Shown one piece after another: positions 27,484 through 35,837 of a stretch of DNA of 64,000 bases (its first letter is position 1; the number at the start of each line of letters is the position of its first letter). The notes beneath the pieces were generated by a model, which ran no database searches, was not told where the DNA came from, and saw only the letters and a program-made list of their open reading frames with translations. A program made the translations under genes and the position numbers. This DNA is from CAZSBB01 sp964605235 (GTDB lineage Bacteria; Planctomycetota; Phycisphaerae; Phycisphaerales; Phycisphaeraceae). Location of the stretch: assembly GCA_964605235.1 (NCBI GenBank), contig CAZSBB010000018.1, positions 50,095-114,094 of the forward strand. Reading direction: 5' to 3'.

Positions 27484-28631
27484 GCCGCGACCTCCTGCCG
27501 GCCGCGCCGCCGCGGTTGGGCGTCGCGGCGCAGAGCCAACCCCAATGCCGCCAGATACTGGCCCGCGCTCTGCGGCTGATGCGCCAGATGCGGCATGCTC
27601 GAAAGGTCAAAGTGTTCCGCCACCGGCGCCGGCCGCAGTTCCACCCCCGCGGCTTCCGCCAGCAGGGGATGATCCAGCAACGCCGTCGCTTCGCCGCCCA
27701 CCAGAAACGCCTGTTCGGGACGGCGACCGCGGAACGTCACGCTGTAGTAACGCAGACAAAGCTGGATTTCCCGGCCGATCTCCGCCAGCGGGCCGCGCAC
27801 CGCTTCCTGCAGCGCCCGGGCGATGTTCTCCCGCCGGCTGGCGCCCACCAGGTCCGCCGGCTCGTCCGCACCGGATTGCCCGGCCCGGTTGCGGCGCAAC
27901 TCGGCGGCATCGGCCAGCGACAAGCCCATGGCCTGCGCCACGGCATCGTCCAGCTGCGCCCCGCCCAGTTCGATGGTCTTGAAGAACAGCACGCGCCCAT
28001 GCCGCGCCACCAGCACTTTGGTGGAGCTGTGGCCGATGTCGATCAACGCCGTCGCTTCACCGTCGGTCGACTCTTCCCGCCCGGCTGGTCCGCAATACCG
28101 CGCCGCCCGCGCCAACGCGCTGGGCGCCGTCTCGATCGCCACCGGGTCCAGCCCCGCCGCCAGCAGCACCTCCAGATGGTGCTGCACGTCTTCGTTGCTG
28201 ACCGCCATCAGGATGATTTCCTGGCGGACTTCATCGCCCTGGCGCACTTCGCCGGCGTCAAAATGTTGAATCTGCACCTTGTCGGTCGCCAGGTGCAGCC
28301 GATCGGCAGCTTCCCATTGCACCGCGGCCGCCAGTTCGTCGGCGGGCATTTTGGGCAGGCGCAGGTTCTTGAAATGAATCTGCGAAGAGGGCAAGGCGCT
28401 GACCACCTGGGTCGCGGTCACGCCGGTCTCGCCGATCAGCCGCTGCAAAGCCGACGCCAGCGCCGTCACGCGCGCCGGGCCCGCCGACGGCAAGTCGCAG
28501 GGCAACGGGCGACGACCGGCGGCAACCACCTGCGGGCGTTCGCCGTTGAACTCCACCTGCGCCACATGCATGGTCTGGGTCCCCAGGTCCACGCCCACGA
28601 CGCCCGTATTGCGTTTGAACCAACCAGGCAC
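27480..28631 (-). CDS. pilM: PilM-like actin-fold pilus assembly protein
   Basis: 383 residues with the actin/FtsA-like fold: phosphate-1 motif VVGVDLGTQTMHVAQVEF (11-28) and phosphate-2 region ALIDIGHSSTKVLVARHGR. PilM is a cytoplasmic ring component that binds the PilN tail and couples the ATPase to the periplasmic parts. It stands at the head of the pilM-N-O-P-secretin block, 27 bases after a small membrane protein gene. Confidence 0.92.
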   Translation of the reverse strand: MPGWFKRNTGVVGVDLGTQTMHVAQVEFNGERPQVVAAGRRPLPCDLPSAGPARVTALASALQRLIGETGVTATQVVSALPSSQIHFKNLRLPKMPADELAAAVQWEAADRLHLATDKVQIQHFDAGEVRQGDEVRQEIILMAVSNEDVQHHLEVLLAAGLDPVAIETAPSALARAARYCGPAGREESTDGEATALIDIGHSSTKVLVARHGRVLFFKTIELGGAQLDDAVAQAMGLSLADAAELRRNRAGQSGADEPADLVGASRRENIARALQEAVRGPLAEIGREIQLCLRYYSVTFRGRRPEQAFLVGGEATALLDHPLLAEAAGVELRPAPVAEHFDLSSMPHLAHQPQSAGQYLAALGLALRRDAQPRRRGRQEVAA

Positions 28632-28658
28632 GATCAGACCCTCCTCATCACAGCGCGC

Positions 28659-28970
28659 TCACTGCGGGCGCGGCAGATTGTCCACGGTCACCCGCGCCTT
28701 GCCGCTGCGCCACAACGCGGCGGCTTCATCGTTCTGACGCACGATCTGCTTGAGCAGGTCGGCGATCTGCCGCCGCTGCTCCGAGGCATTGGGAAACCCG
28801 GCGCCGTCGTCACGCCCCGCGCCGGCGGGCGCCGCTTGTGCCGGCGTCGCCAGTTCCATGCCGGTTGACACCGTGCTCACCGGGCCAGCGGTCCACAAGG
28901 TCCACAACTGCAAGGTCAACAGCACCGCCAGGACCGTGAGCACGCCATTGAGGTAGCGCAGACTGTTCAT
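28659..28970 (-). CDS. Small single-pass membrane protein in pilus cluster
   Basis: 103 residues, not recognised. One N-terminal helix (about 7-29, LNGVLTVLAVLLTLQLWTLW) precedes an Ala/Gly-rich stretch and a short amphipathic C-terminal helix (EQRRQIADLLKQIVRQNDEAAALW). It lies between the pilin genes and pilM on the same strand, so it is probably a pilus accessory; the function cannot be stated. Confidence 0.7.
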   Translation of the reverse strand: MNSLRYLNGVLTVLAVLLTLQLWTLWTAGPVSTVSTGMELATPAQAAPAGAGRDDGAGFPNASEQRRQIADLLKQIVRQNDEAAALWRSGKARVTVDNLPRPQ

Positions 28971-29115
28971 GCGATCATCTCCCGTCTACCGCGAACAAAT
29001 GGCGCGGCATCTACTGCAAAGATCGGCCATATCACCCCGCCACTGAACGTGGGCTGGTCCGGAAAACCAGTCCGAGAACCAAATGAACGCGCTGTGGGAC
29101 GGGCGGGGTCCCCAC

Positions 29116-29649
29116 TCAGTAGTCCATGTACTTGACGCCGTCGAGGTCCACGCCGGGGGTGTTGGCGCCCAGGCGTCCGGTGCTGGCTTGATAAATCCAG
29201 CCGTACTCGCCGGAGGGTTCGGTGGGAAAATCCGCCGTGCCGCCGAGCATGTGGAAAGTGGCGCTGTCGTTGAACGGGTTGACCGGGACCTTGTTCAGGT
29301 ATGGGCCATAGGGGTACTGCTTGCTGGGCGTCAACGACACCTGGCCATGGGCGTTGGTATAGGCGGTCAGTTGTTCGATCAACGCCGTTTCGGTGGCGCC
29401 GCCGGCGCTGTTGCCACCGGGAAAGCCCGGCGCGGTTCCGCCATGCTGGAAGCGGTAGAACTCGATCTGGCTGCGCATCTGCCGCAGCTGGTCGCGCAGA
29501 CTGGTGCTTTTGGCGCTGGTGGTGGCGTTGGAAAAGCTGGGGATCGCCAGGGCGGCGAGGATGCCCAGGATGATCAGGACCACCAGCAGTTCAATCAAAG
29601 TGAAGCCGGCGAAGCCGACCCGTCTCCGGGCGGGAGAATGACGGGGCAT
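29116..29649 (-). CDS. Type IV pilin/GspG-like prepilin (second pilin)
   Basis: 177 residues. A class III signal is clear: basic leader MPRHSPARRRVGFAG, cut before F in GFTLIELLVVLIILGILAA, with Glu+5, then a hydrophobic helix and a helical stretch (SAKSTSLRDQLRQMRSQIEFYRFQHGG). The C-terminal YGPYLNKVPVNPFNDSATF resembles the GspG/pseudopilin calcium-binding region. It is a paralogue of the gene at 29805-30305 (same PYLxKxPxNPF motif). AAGGG precedes the start. Confidence 0.93.
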   Translation of the reverse strand: MPRHSPARRRVGFAGFTLIELLVVLIILGILAALAIPSFSNATTSAKSTSLRDQLRQMRSQIEFYRFQHGGTAPGFPGGNSAGGATETALIEQLTAYTNAHGQVSLTPSKQYPYGPYLNKVPVNPFNDSATFHMLGGTADFPTEPSGEYGWIYQASTGRLGANTPGVDLDGVKYMDY

Positions 29650-29729
29650 GGCATACCCTTTCCGCGATGACGCTGGTTCTGTAGTACTTCTCGGTCGTTG
29701 CGGGGGACAACTTCAACCCCCGGCGCAGC

Positions 29730-29754
29730 AAAAAGCCCCGGGATTTCCGGGGCT
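29730..29754 (-). terminator. Rho-independent terminator behind first pilin gene
   Basis: On the minus strand an AGCCCCGG stem, 5-base loop and CCGGGGCT are followed by a run of five T. It lies about 50 bases past the stop of the first pilin gene and before the second. It would let the first pilin be made in excess over the downstream pilus genes, as usual for a major subunit. Confidence 0.85.
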
Positions 29755-29804
29755 GATTGCGTTGTCGAGTGACTGCCTGGGGCAGTTGGCGGACGCGGGG
29801 CCGA

Positions 29805-30305
29805 TTACTCGGGGGCGGCCTCAGTGTAGGACACCACATCGGCGCTGGAGGTTTCCGCGGCGCCCAGCAGGCCGACCTGGCGGGCGGTGCCGACTTCGAC
29901 CACCGCCTTGATGGTGCCGGTGCTGGCGGTGTACACCCAGCCGGTGCCCTTGGCGGCGGTGGTGCCGACCGTCGAGCTGGCTTCGAACGGGTTGAGCGGC
30001 GCCTTCTGCAGATACGGACCGTAGTTGTCGGTGCCATCGGTCGCGCCGGCGGCATCGGTCTTCTCGGTCAGGTTGGTCCACATCTGAGCAGCCGTGGGAT
30101 AGCTGTCATTGTGCTGGACGCGGTACAGCTCAAGCTGGCTGCGCACGGTCTGCAGCTGGGTGAGTACGCTGTTGGCTTTGGCGGTGTCGCTGGCGGAGGT
30201 GAACTGCGGGATCACGATCGCGGCGAGAATGCCGAGGATCACGACCACGATCAGAATTTCCACCAACGTGAAGCCACTGGGACGATGCTTGCGGGAACGA
30301 TTCAT
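29805..30305 (-). CDS. Type IV pilin/GspG-like prepilin (likely major subunit)
   Basis: 166 residues with prepilin leader MNRSRKHRPSG, cleavage before FTLVEILIVVVILGILAAIV (Glu+5 present) and a helical spine (ANSVLTQLQTVRSQLELYRVQHNDSYP). The motif YGPYLQKAPLNPFEASS is shared with the next gene and with GspG proteins. First gene of the minus-strand cluster and followed by its own strong terminator, it is the best candidate for the major pilin. Leader cleavage needs a PilD peptidase that is not in the window. Confidence 0.94.
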   Translation of the reverse strand: MNRSRKHRPSGFTLVEILIVVVILGILAAIVIPQFTSASDTAKANSVLTQLQTVRSQLELYRVQHNDSYPTAAQMWTNLTEKTDAAGATDGTDNYGPYLQKAPLNPFEASSTVGTTAAKGTGWVYTASTGTIKAVVEVGTARQVGLLGAAETSSADVVSYTEAAPE

Positions 30306-30715
30306 GCCTGACTCTCCTCAACGAGTAAACGATCCAACTCCCTGAACCACGCTTGTGTCCATTCGGACCCGGAATGGACGGTAGATCACATATGGGTCCA
30401 CGCTGCCGTCACGGAGCGCCCACGGCTTGCCGGCTGGGGGCCGCAGCGCACGATGGCGAACTGCTCTGCAGGATTCTTCGACCCGCGGCCCACGACACTT
30501 AATCATTCCACGCACACAAGTCGGACCTTCAGTCCGTCTGTGACGGCTGGGCGAACTCGTCCGTCTGGCGGCGGTGCGAGCCGGGGATAATCAACGATTT
30601 GCCGCCGGGCAAAGCAAATTCAACGAAAGGATTTATCCAGCAATTGCGCTGCAGCGCGCCGGCAAGACGCCCCGCCCTGTGGCGCGAGACAAGCATTCAT
30701 CCGGGGAAAGATGCG
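30306..30715. other. Intergenic region between pilin cluster and AraC gene
   Basis: About 410 bases with no coding signal. It must hold the minus-strand promoter for the pilus cluster; I see no confident -35/-10 pair. The part nearest the AraC gene (30560-30715) is the 3-prime flank of that gene. Confidence 0.6.
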
Positions 30716-31597
30716 TCAGCGCAGCCGCGCCTGTCGGCGATGCCGACCCGGCGCCAGACCATGATGGCGTTTGAACAGCCGATTGAAGTAGTAAATGTCC
30801 TCCACCCCGGCGCGGGCGGCGATCTCCTTGATCGGCAGCGTCGTTTCCCGCAGCAGCCGGGCCGCCAGTTCCATCTGCGCCTGCGTCTGGTAGCGTGCCG
30901 GCGGCACCCCGACGATCTGCTTGAACAGCTTGCGGAAATGGGAATAGGAAAGTCCCAGTTTCGCGGCAGCGCCGGGCAGGTCAGGCGCCGCCAATGGATT
31001 ACGCCGCATCTGCTGCGCCAGCGCGAGCAGGCCCTGTTCATGCGGCCCCTGCCGTTGCTGGGCGGCGCGATCGTCGGCGATCTGCAACCACAAAGACTCC
31101 AGCAGATGCTCAGCACGCGGACCGTTGCGCACCGGCGCCGCGAGCTGGGCGAACAGCTCATCCATGGTCTGGGCAAACAGGTCGGCGCGGCGAATGCGCA
31201 CGTACGGCTGAGCGGTCGGCACCGGCAGCAGGCCGTTCTTCACCCAGCGCTGGGCGCGTGGGCCTCGAAAGGTGACAAAGCGATGATCCCACCCGCGCGG
31301 CGCCGCATCCGCGCTGGCGCCGGCCGGGGCTTCCGCCTTGTCGCGCACGCCGAAGTTCCACCACACCTGCGGCCAGGTCCACCACGCCACCGGCGCCTCC
31401 AGCCGCACCATCGGCCCGCGGTTGATCGCCCAGTGAATCACCCCGCGGTCGGCGTACTGCAAGCCGAAGTAACCGTCGATCCGCCGATCCACCCACACCT
31501 GGCAATCCGGCCAGTGATTGAACGACACCCATTGAATGCCATCGCTCTCCGACATGATCAAAACGTACAAAAATATCGTCAGGCTGTCCATTTTCAA
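30716..31597 (-). CDS. AraC-family transcriptional regulator
   Basis: 293 residues. The N-terminal ligand-sensing region (about 20-170) is rich in Trp and is probably a cupin-like fold. The C-terminal 100 residues hold the two helix-turn-helix motifs: AAKLGLSYSHFRKLFKQIVG, and IKEIAARAGVEDIYYFNRLFKRHHG. The gene is divergent from the fused oxygenase, with about 75 bases between starts, and is therefore its likely regulator. Starts are possible at 31597, 31591 and 31555 (MSESDGIQW); none has an obvious ribosome site. A small inverted repeat CCATTttcAATGG lies at the upstream start. Confidence 0.88.
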   Translation of the reverse strand: MKMDSLTIFLYVLIMSESDGIQWVSFNHWPDCQVWVDRRIDGYFGLQYADRGVIHWAINRGPMVRLEAPVAWWTWPQVWWNFGVRDKAEAPAGASADAAPRGWDHRFVTFRGPRAQRWVKNGLLPVPTAQPYVRIRRADLFAQTMDELFAQLAAPVRNGPRAEHLLESLWLQIADDRAAQQRQGPHEQGLLALAQQMRRNPLAAPDLPGAAAKLGLSYSHFRKLFKQIVGVPPARYQTQAQMELAARLLRETTLPIKEIAARAGVEDIYYFNRLFKRHHGLAPGRHRRQARLR

Positions 31598-31672
31598 TGG
31601 ATACTGCCCGAATTACCTTCATCACCGTTCACAAATCCCGGATTCCCCATTCCTTGACGCCGAGTTCCGCCC

Positions 31673-33934
31673 ATGTCCAGCAAAGTCGCGCTCAGCGATT
31701 ACAGCCTCGTCGGTCCCATGGCTCAGCAGGCGATCGAACGCGGGCTGGCGGAAGCCGACTGGTATCAGACGCCCGTGCCCCGCGCGGAGATGCGGCAACT
31801 GCTCGAACGCCGCGACGGACCGGCGATCCGCGATACGCTGCTGTGGTTCGTCCTGCTGGGCGTCAGCGGGTACGCCGGCTACGCGCTGTGGGGCACGTGG
31901 TGGGCGATCATCCCCTTCTTTTTCTACGGCTTCCTGTACGCCTCCGTCTCCGACTCGCGCTGGCATGAGTCGAGCCACGGCACGGCTTTCAAAACCGACT
32001 GGATGAACAACGCGCTGTATGAGCTGGCGTCGTTCATGGTCTTCCGCGAGTCCACGCCTTGGCGCTGGAGCCACACCCGGCATCACAGCGACACCATCAT
32101 CGTCGGGCGCGATCCGGAAATCGCCGTGCCGCGCCCGCCGAGCCTCAAGGCGATCTGCCTGAGCTTCATTGGCATCCGCAGCTATTACCGCGAGCTGCGC
32201 AAGATGCTCATTCACGCCACCGGCCGCATGACGCCCGAGGAAGCGGCATACGTGCCCACGGAATACTTTCCGATCATCTACGTCAAAGCACGCATCTACC
32301 TGGGCATCTACCTGCTGGTGGCGGCGCTCGCGGTGTACACCCGCAGCATCCTGCCGCTGATGTATGTGGGCCTGCCGATTTTCTACGGCAGTTGGCTGCT
32401 GCGGATCTACGGCTACACCCAGCACGCGGGGCTGGCGGAAAACGTGCTGGACCATCGGCTCAACTGCCGCACCGTCCACATGAACTTCATCCATCGCTAT
32501 CTGTACTGGAACATGAACTATCACCTGGAGCACCACATGTATCCGCTGGTGCCCTACCACCAGTTGCCCCGGCTGCATGAGCTGGTCAAGCATGACGCCC
32601 CCCCGCCCTACCGCGGGTTGCTCGACGCTTACCGGGAGATCATTCCCACGGTGCTCAAGCAGGTGCAAGACCCCGGCTACTACATTCGCCGGAAGCTGCC
32701 GACGACAAGCACGCCGCGCGACGCTGGGGCGACGGTGGTCAGCAGCGCGGGCAGCACCACGCAGGGCTGGATCGAAGTGTGCCGCGCTGAAGTGCTGCCC
32801 GCGGAGGATGTGCTGCGTTTCGATCACGCCGGGCGCACGTTTGCGGTGTACCGGCTGGCGGATGGCAGTTGCCACGCGACCGATGGTTTCTGCACGCATG
32901 GGCGCACGCATCTGGCAGAAGGGTTCGTCACTGGTGAACTGATTGAATGCCCCAAGCACAACGGGCGTTTTTCGGTGCGCGATGGTTCGCCGCAGCGGGC
33001 GCCGGTGTGCGTGGGTTTGCAGACGTATGCGGTGAAGGAGGAAAACGGCACGCTGCTGCTGGATTTGGATTCCGCCGGCGGCGTGGGGGCAGCGGAGCAG
33101 CAGCGCACGCAGCGTTTTCGCGTGGTGGGCAGCCGCAACGTGGCGACTTTCATCCGCGAGGTGGAATTGCAGCCGATGGATGCGGATTTCACCTGGACGC
33201 CGGGCGATTATCTGCAGTTCGACATACCGGTTTACGCCGACCTGCGGTTCAGTGCGTTTGACGTTGCCGAGCCGTATCGCACGGTGTGGGCGGGGCATCA
33301 TGTGTTCGATCACGTGGCGGGCAACGCCAACCCGACCCGACGGAATTACTCGATCGCGAGCAATCCGGCACTGGAGCGCACGCTGCGTTTGAACATCCGC
33401 ATCGCCATGCCGCCGATTGGTCAGGACTGCCCCGCCGGCGCCGGCTCGTCATGGATGTGGCAACTCAAACCCGGCGACGAGGTGACCGCCATCGGCCCGT
33501 TTGGCGACTTCCACATTAAGCCGACGCAGCGGGAGATGGTCTACCTCGGCGCGGGGGCAGGCATGGCGCCGTTGCGGGCACATCTGTCGCAACTGTTCGA
33601 CACCGAGCAGACCAGCCGGCGCGTGAGTTTCTGGTACGGCGCCCGCACGCGGCAGGAACTGTTTTACGAGGATTACTTCCGCAACCTGGCGCAGCGGTTC
33701 GACAACTTCACATTCCAGACTGCCCTGTCGCAGCCGTTGCCCGAGGACCATTGGCAGGGTCCGGTGGGCAGGATTCATGACGTGGTGCGCGAACAATACC
33801 TGCAGCAGCACCCCGCGCTTCAGGAAGTGGAGTTCTACCTCTGCGGCCCGCCGGCGATGATCCGCGCCACCTGTGACATGCTCGAAAGCCTGGGCGTCAA
33901 CCCGGCGCAGATTGCTTACGACGAGTTCACCTGA
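31673..33934 (+). CDS. Self-sufficient oxygenase: desaturase-family di-iron domain fused to Rieske ferredoxin and NqrF-type reductase
   Basis: 753 residues with three parts. (1) A membrane fatty-acid-desaturase/hydroxylase domain (1-340) with the histidine boxes HESSH (98-102), HTRHH (134-138) and HLEHH (284-288), and helices near 55-90 and 205-245. (2) A Rieske [2Fe-2S] domain (about 365-465) with Cys407-x-His409 and Cys426-x2-His429. (3) An FAD/NAD(P)H reductase (about 478-753) with RRNYSIASN, SWMWQLKPGDEV, GPFGDFHIK, GAGAGMAPLRAHL, FWYGAR and YLCGPPAMI, strikingly like the C-terminal part of NqrF. Electrons would pass from NADH via FAD and the Rieske cluster to the di-iron site. The parts match MocD, MocE and MocF of rhizopine catabolism, there separate proteins. 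The substrate is unknown. Confidence 0.9.
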   Translation: MSSKVALSDYSLVGPMAQQAIERGLAEADWYQTPVPRAEMRQLLERRDGPAIRDTLLWFVLLGVSGYAGYALWGTWWAIIPFFFYGFLYASVSDSRWHESSHGTAFKTDWMNNALYELASFMVFRESTPWRWSHTRHHSDTIIVGRDPEIAVPRPPSLKAICLSFIGIRSYYRELRKMLIHATGRMTPEEAAYVPTEYFPIIYVKARIYLGIYLLVAALAVYTRSILPLMYVGLPIFYGSWLLRIYGYTQHAGLAENVLDHRLNCRTVHMNFIHRYLYWNMNYHLEHHMYPLVPYHQLPRLHELVKHDAPPPYRGLLDAYREIIPTVLKQVQDPGYYIRRKLPTTSTPRDAGATVVSSAGSTTQGWIEVCRAEVLPAEDVLRFDHAGRTFAVYRLADGSCHATDGFCTHGRTHLAEGFVTGELIECPKHNGRFSVRDGSPQRAPVCVGLQTYAVKEENGTLLLDLDSAGGVGAAEQQRTQRFRVVGSRNVATFIREVELQPMDADFTWTPGDYLQFDIPVYADLRFSAFDVAEPYRTVWAGHHVFDHVAGNANPTRRNYSIASNPALERTLRLNIRIAMPPIGQDCPAGAGSSWMWQLKPGDEVTAIGPFGDFHIKPTQREMVYLGAGAGMAPLRAHLSQLFDTEQTSRRVSFWYGARTRQELFYEDYFRNLAQRFDNFTFQTALSQPLPEDHWQGPVGRIHDVVREQYLQQHPALQEVEFYLCGPPAMIRATCDMLESLGVNPAQIAYDEFT

Positions 33935-33950
33935 GCAGCAGCCAAGAATT

Positions 33951-34065
33951 CACCACCGAGGCACAGAGAGCACAGAGAATGTGTCTGCGCGAGGGGTGCG
34001 CGAACCAGATCAGCATCGGGCAGCAACCGATGGCTTATCTCTGTGTTCTCTGTGTCTCGGTGGTG
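33951..34065. repeat. Palindromic dispersed repeat (CACAGAG type)
   Basis: 28-bp arms (33951-33978 and 34038-34065) pair with two mismatches; the left arm starts CACCACCGAGGCACAGAGAG. It lies between the convergent ends of the oxygenase and the SGNH hydrolase genes, and so may also end transcription. The outline, CACCAcc...ggTGGTG with short internal periodicity, recalls the CACCAAGACACCAAG elements at 45 and 57-58 kb. Confidence 0.82.
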
Positions 34066-34096
34066 AAATAGGTGTATTGACCGCAGTTGCAGCGCG

Positions 34097-34768
34097 TCAG
34101 ACCGCCACCATCGAGAACCAGCGCAGGAGCAGCTCGGCGACGAGCGCGTGCCCCTTGGCGTTGGGATGGTTGCTCCACGACAGCAGGTCGCTCAATTCTC
34201 CCTCGCTGGCGGTGTAGCGTTCAAAGCGCGCCAGCGAATCGACCAGACCCACGCCGTATTCCTCCGCCAGCCGCCGAATCTGGTTGGCGTGATCCTGCAG
34301 CGGTTGGCGGTCGCTCGCGGCTCGGCCGGGCGCCTGGGTGCTGTCGGGCGTGGGGGTGAGCAGGATGACTTTGACGCTCTGCATCAGGGCCTGCTCAATC
34401 ATCTGTCGCCACGCCGCCTGGGCTTTTTCGAGGCCGACGCCCCGGTCGTTCAGGCCGTAGTCGATGGTCAGCACACTGGGGCGATGGCAGAGCACTTCGT
34501 CGGCGAACCGCGCGGCGCCGCTGACGGAGTTTTCCCCGCCGATCGCGGTGACGATGACATTGATGACCGCAAAGGGAAAGCGCGCCTTGAGCTGACGATG
34601 CAGCAGATGCGGGTACGCATTGAAGGTGTCAACCATCGGCGTGGCGAAGTAGCCGGCGGGTACGCTGTGGCCATGGCACACGACATTGAGCAGGCGATTC
34701 TGCGGCCAATGCACTTTCAAGGCGTTGACCTGTTCCTGCAAATACGTCGTGCTTGTGGCTGCGGGCAT
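34097..34768 (-). CDS. SGNH/GDSL-family hydrolase
   Basis: 223 residues with the SGNH blocks: catalytic Ser in VVCHGHSVPAGY (block I), Gly in VTAIGGENS (block II), Asn in IDYGLND (block III) and His in SNHPNAKGH (block V, usually DxxH, here SNHPN). Members are esterases, often removing acetyl groups from sugars or phospholipids. No signal peptide is visible, so it should act in the cytosol. It is convergent with the oxygenase gene. The block V Asp seems replaced by Asn or Ser, leaving a Ser-His dyad. Confidence 0.87.
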   Translation of the reverse strand: MPAATSTTYLQEQVNALKVHWPQNRLLNVVCHGHSVPAGYFATPMVDTFNAYPHLLHRQLKARFPFAVINVIVTAIGGENSVSGAARFADEVLCHRPSVLTIDYGLNDRGVGLEKAQAAWRQMIEQALMQSVKVILLTPTPDSTQAPGRAASDRQPLQDHANQIRRLAEEYGVGLVDSLARFERYTASEGELSDLLSWSNHPNAKGHALVAELLLRWFSMVAV

Positions 34769-34852
34769 GGGGGTTTACCTTGACGGGACCAGTGAATGTC
34801 GCGCCGAAGCGCGGCGGCATTTTACTGAGTTAGTCCCCCAGGGAGCAGTCGC

Positions 34853-35830
34853 ATGTTCGGGGAATCGTTTTACCTGCCTGATGACTGGTTGATTGATCCG
34901 TTTGATTCACTGATCTACGGCAGCCCGCAGGTGGCCTTGTTGTGCACGGTCCTGAGCGCCATGGGACTGACCTGGCTGCTGGCGCGGCAGTGGAGCGGGC
35001 CGCGCGGCTTTGTGACCACCTGCGGCCACTGCGGCTATGACGCCAGCGGTCTGCACAGCCTGACCTGCCCGGAATGCGGCAGCGACTTTCGGCTGGTGGG
35101 CCTGGTCAGTCCGTTTCAACGCGCCGCGCTGCGACCGCTGCCCTTCGCCCTGTGGTGGACCATCCTGCTGCCGTTCCCGACGGTATTGTTGCTCGGGGTC
35201 CTGGCGCAGTTGGGTCCGCAGGATCAGACGCCCATGCTGACTTGTGAAGCGGTGCTGCCGGAGGAACTGAAGCTCGCACCGCTGAACCTGATGCTCCAAG
35301 GCGTGCAACCCTTGGGACGCGACGGTAAGCCGCGCTATGACAATCTCACGCTGTACGTGGAAGTCGCCGGCGGCGGGTACGCCCAACTCGACCATCTGCT
35401 GCACCAGAGTGCGCCGGAACTGACCGTCAACGGGCAGCCCTTCAAGACGGAGGCGACCGGCGTGACGGGGCAGTTGCAGGCCTGGCTGGTCGCCAGCGCC
35501 GGCGCGAAATCCGCAGACGCCGCCCGTTATGAGGCGTCCGCGGCGGCATTGGCGGGTCTGCTGGAACAGGTGCAAAATCGGCGGGAACTGCCCAACTCCT
35601 GGCCGGGCCTGACATTTCAAAACCTGAATCCCTGGACCAACGACCAGCCGGCGCGCTGGTTCATGAAACTGATGCTGGGTCTGGCCGCCGGCGGCTGGCT
35701 GGCGGGGCTCATTTGGCAACGCTGGCACTGGCGTCGGCGGCAAGCGCAGATGCGTCGGCTGCAACGGTTGCTGCAGGAAATGACGCAGCGGGCGGCGCAG
35801 ACGTCCGGAGGAAAAGTACAGGAACAGTGA
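34853..35830 (+). CDS. Zinc-ribbon membrane protein of unknown function
   Basis: 325 residues. A first helix (about 25-43, VALLCTVLSAMGLTWLLA) is followed by a zinc ribbon with CGHC and CPEC separated by 11 residues (CGHCGYDASGLHSLTCPEC), a motif common in planctomycete membrane proteins. Then come a second helix (about 97-120, LWWTILLPFPTVLLLGVLA), a soluble region of about 150 residues and a third helix (about 265-285). The C-terminus is basic and Gln-rich. No enzyme motif was seen. It is convergent with the degenerate HD-GYP gene. Confidence 0.82.
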   Translation: MFGESFYLPDDWLIDPFDSLIYGSPQVALLCTVLSAMGLTWLLARQWSGPRGFVTTCGHCGYDASGLHSLTCPECGSDFRLVGLVSPFQRAALRPLPFALWWTILLPFPTVLLLGVLAQLGPQDQTPMLTCEAVLPEELKLAPLNLMLQGVQPLGRDGKPRYDNLTLYVEVAGGGYAQLDHLLHQSAPELTVNGQPFKTEATGVTGQLQAWLVASAGAKSADAARYEASAAALAGLLEQVQNRRELPNSWPGLTFQNLNPWTNDQPARWFMKLMLGLAAGGWLAGLIWQRWHWRRRQAQMRRLQRLLQEMTQRAAQTSGGKVQEQ

Positions 35831-35837
35831 TGCAGGC

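Noticed and set aside
31622..33313. 563-codon minus-strand open frame
   Set aside because: Shadow of the fused oxygenase, whose metal-binding motifs are all in the plus-strand frame.
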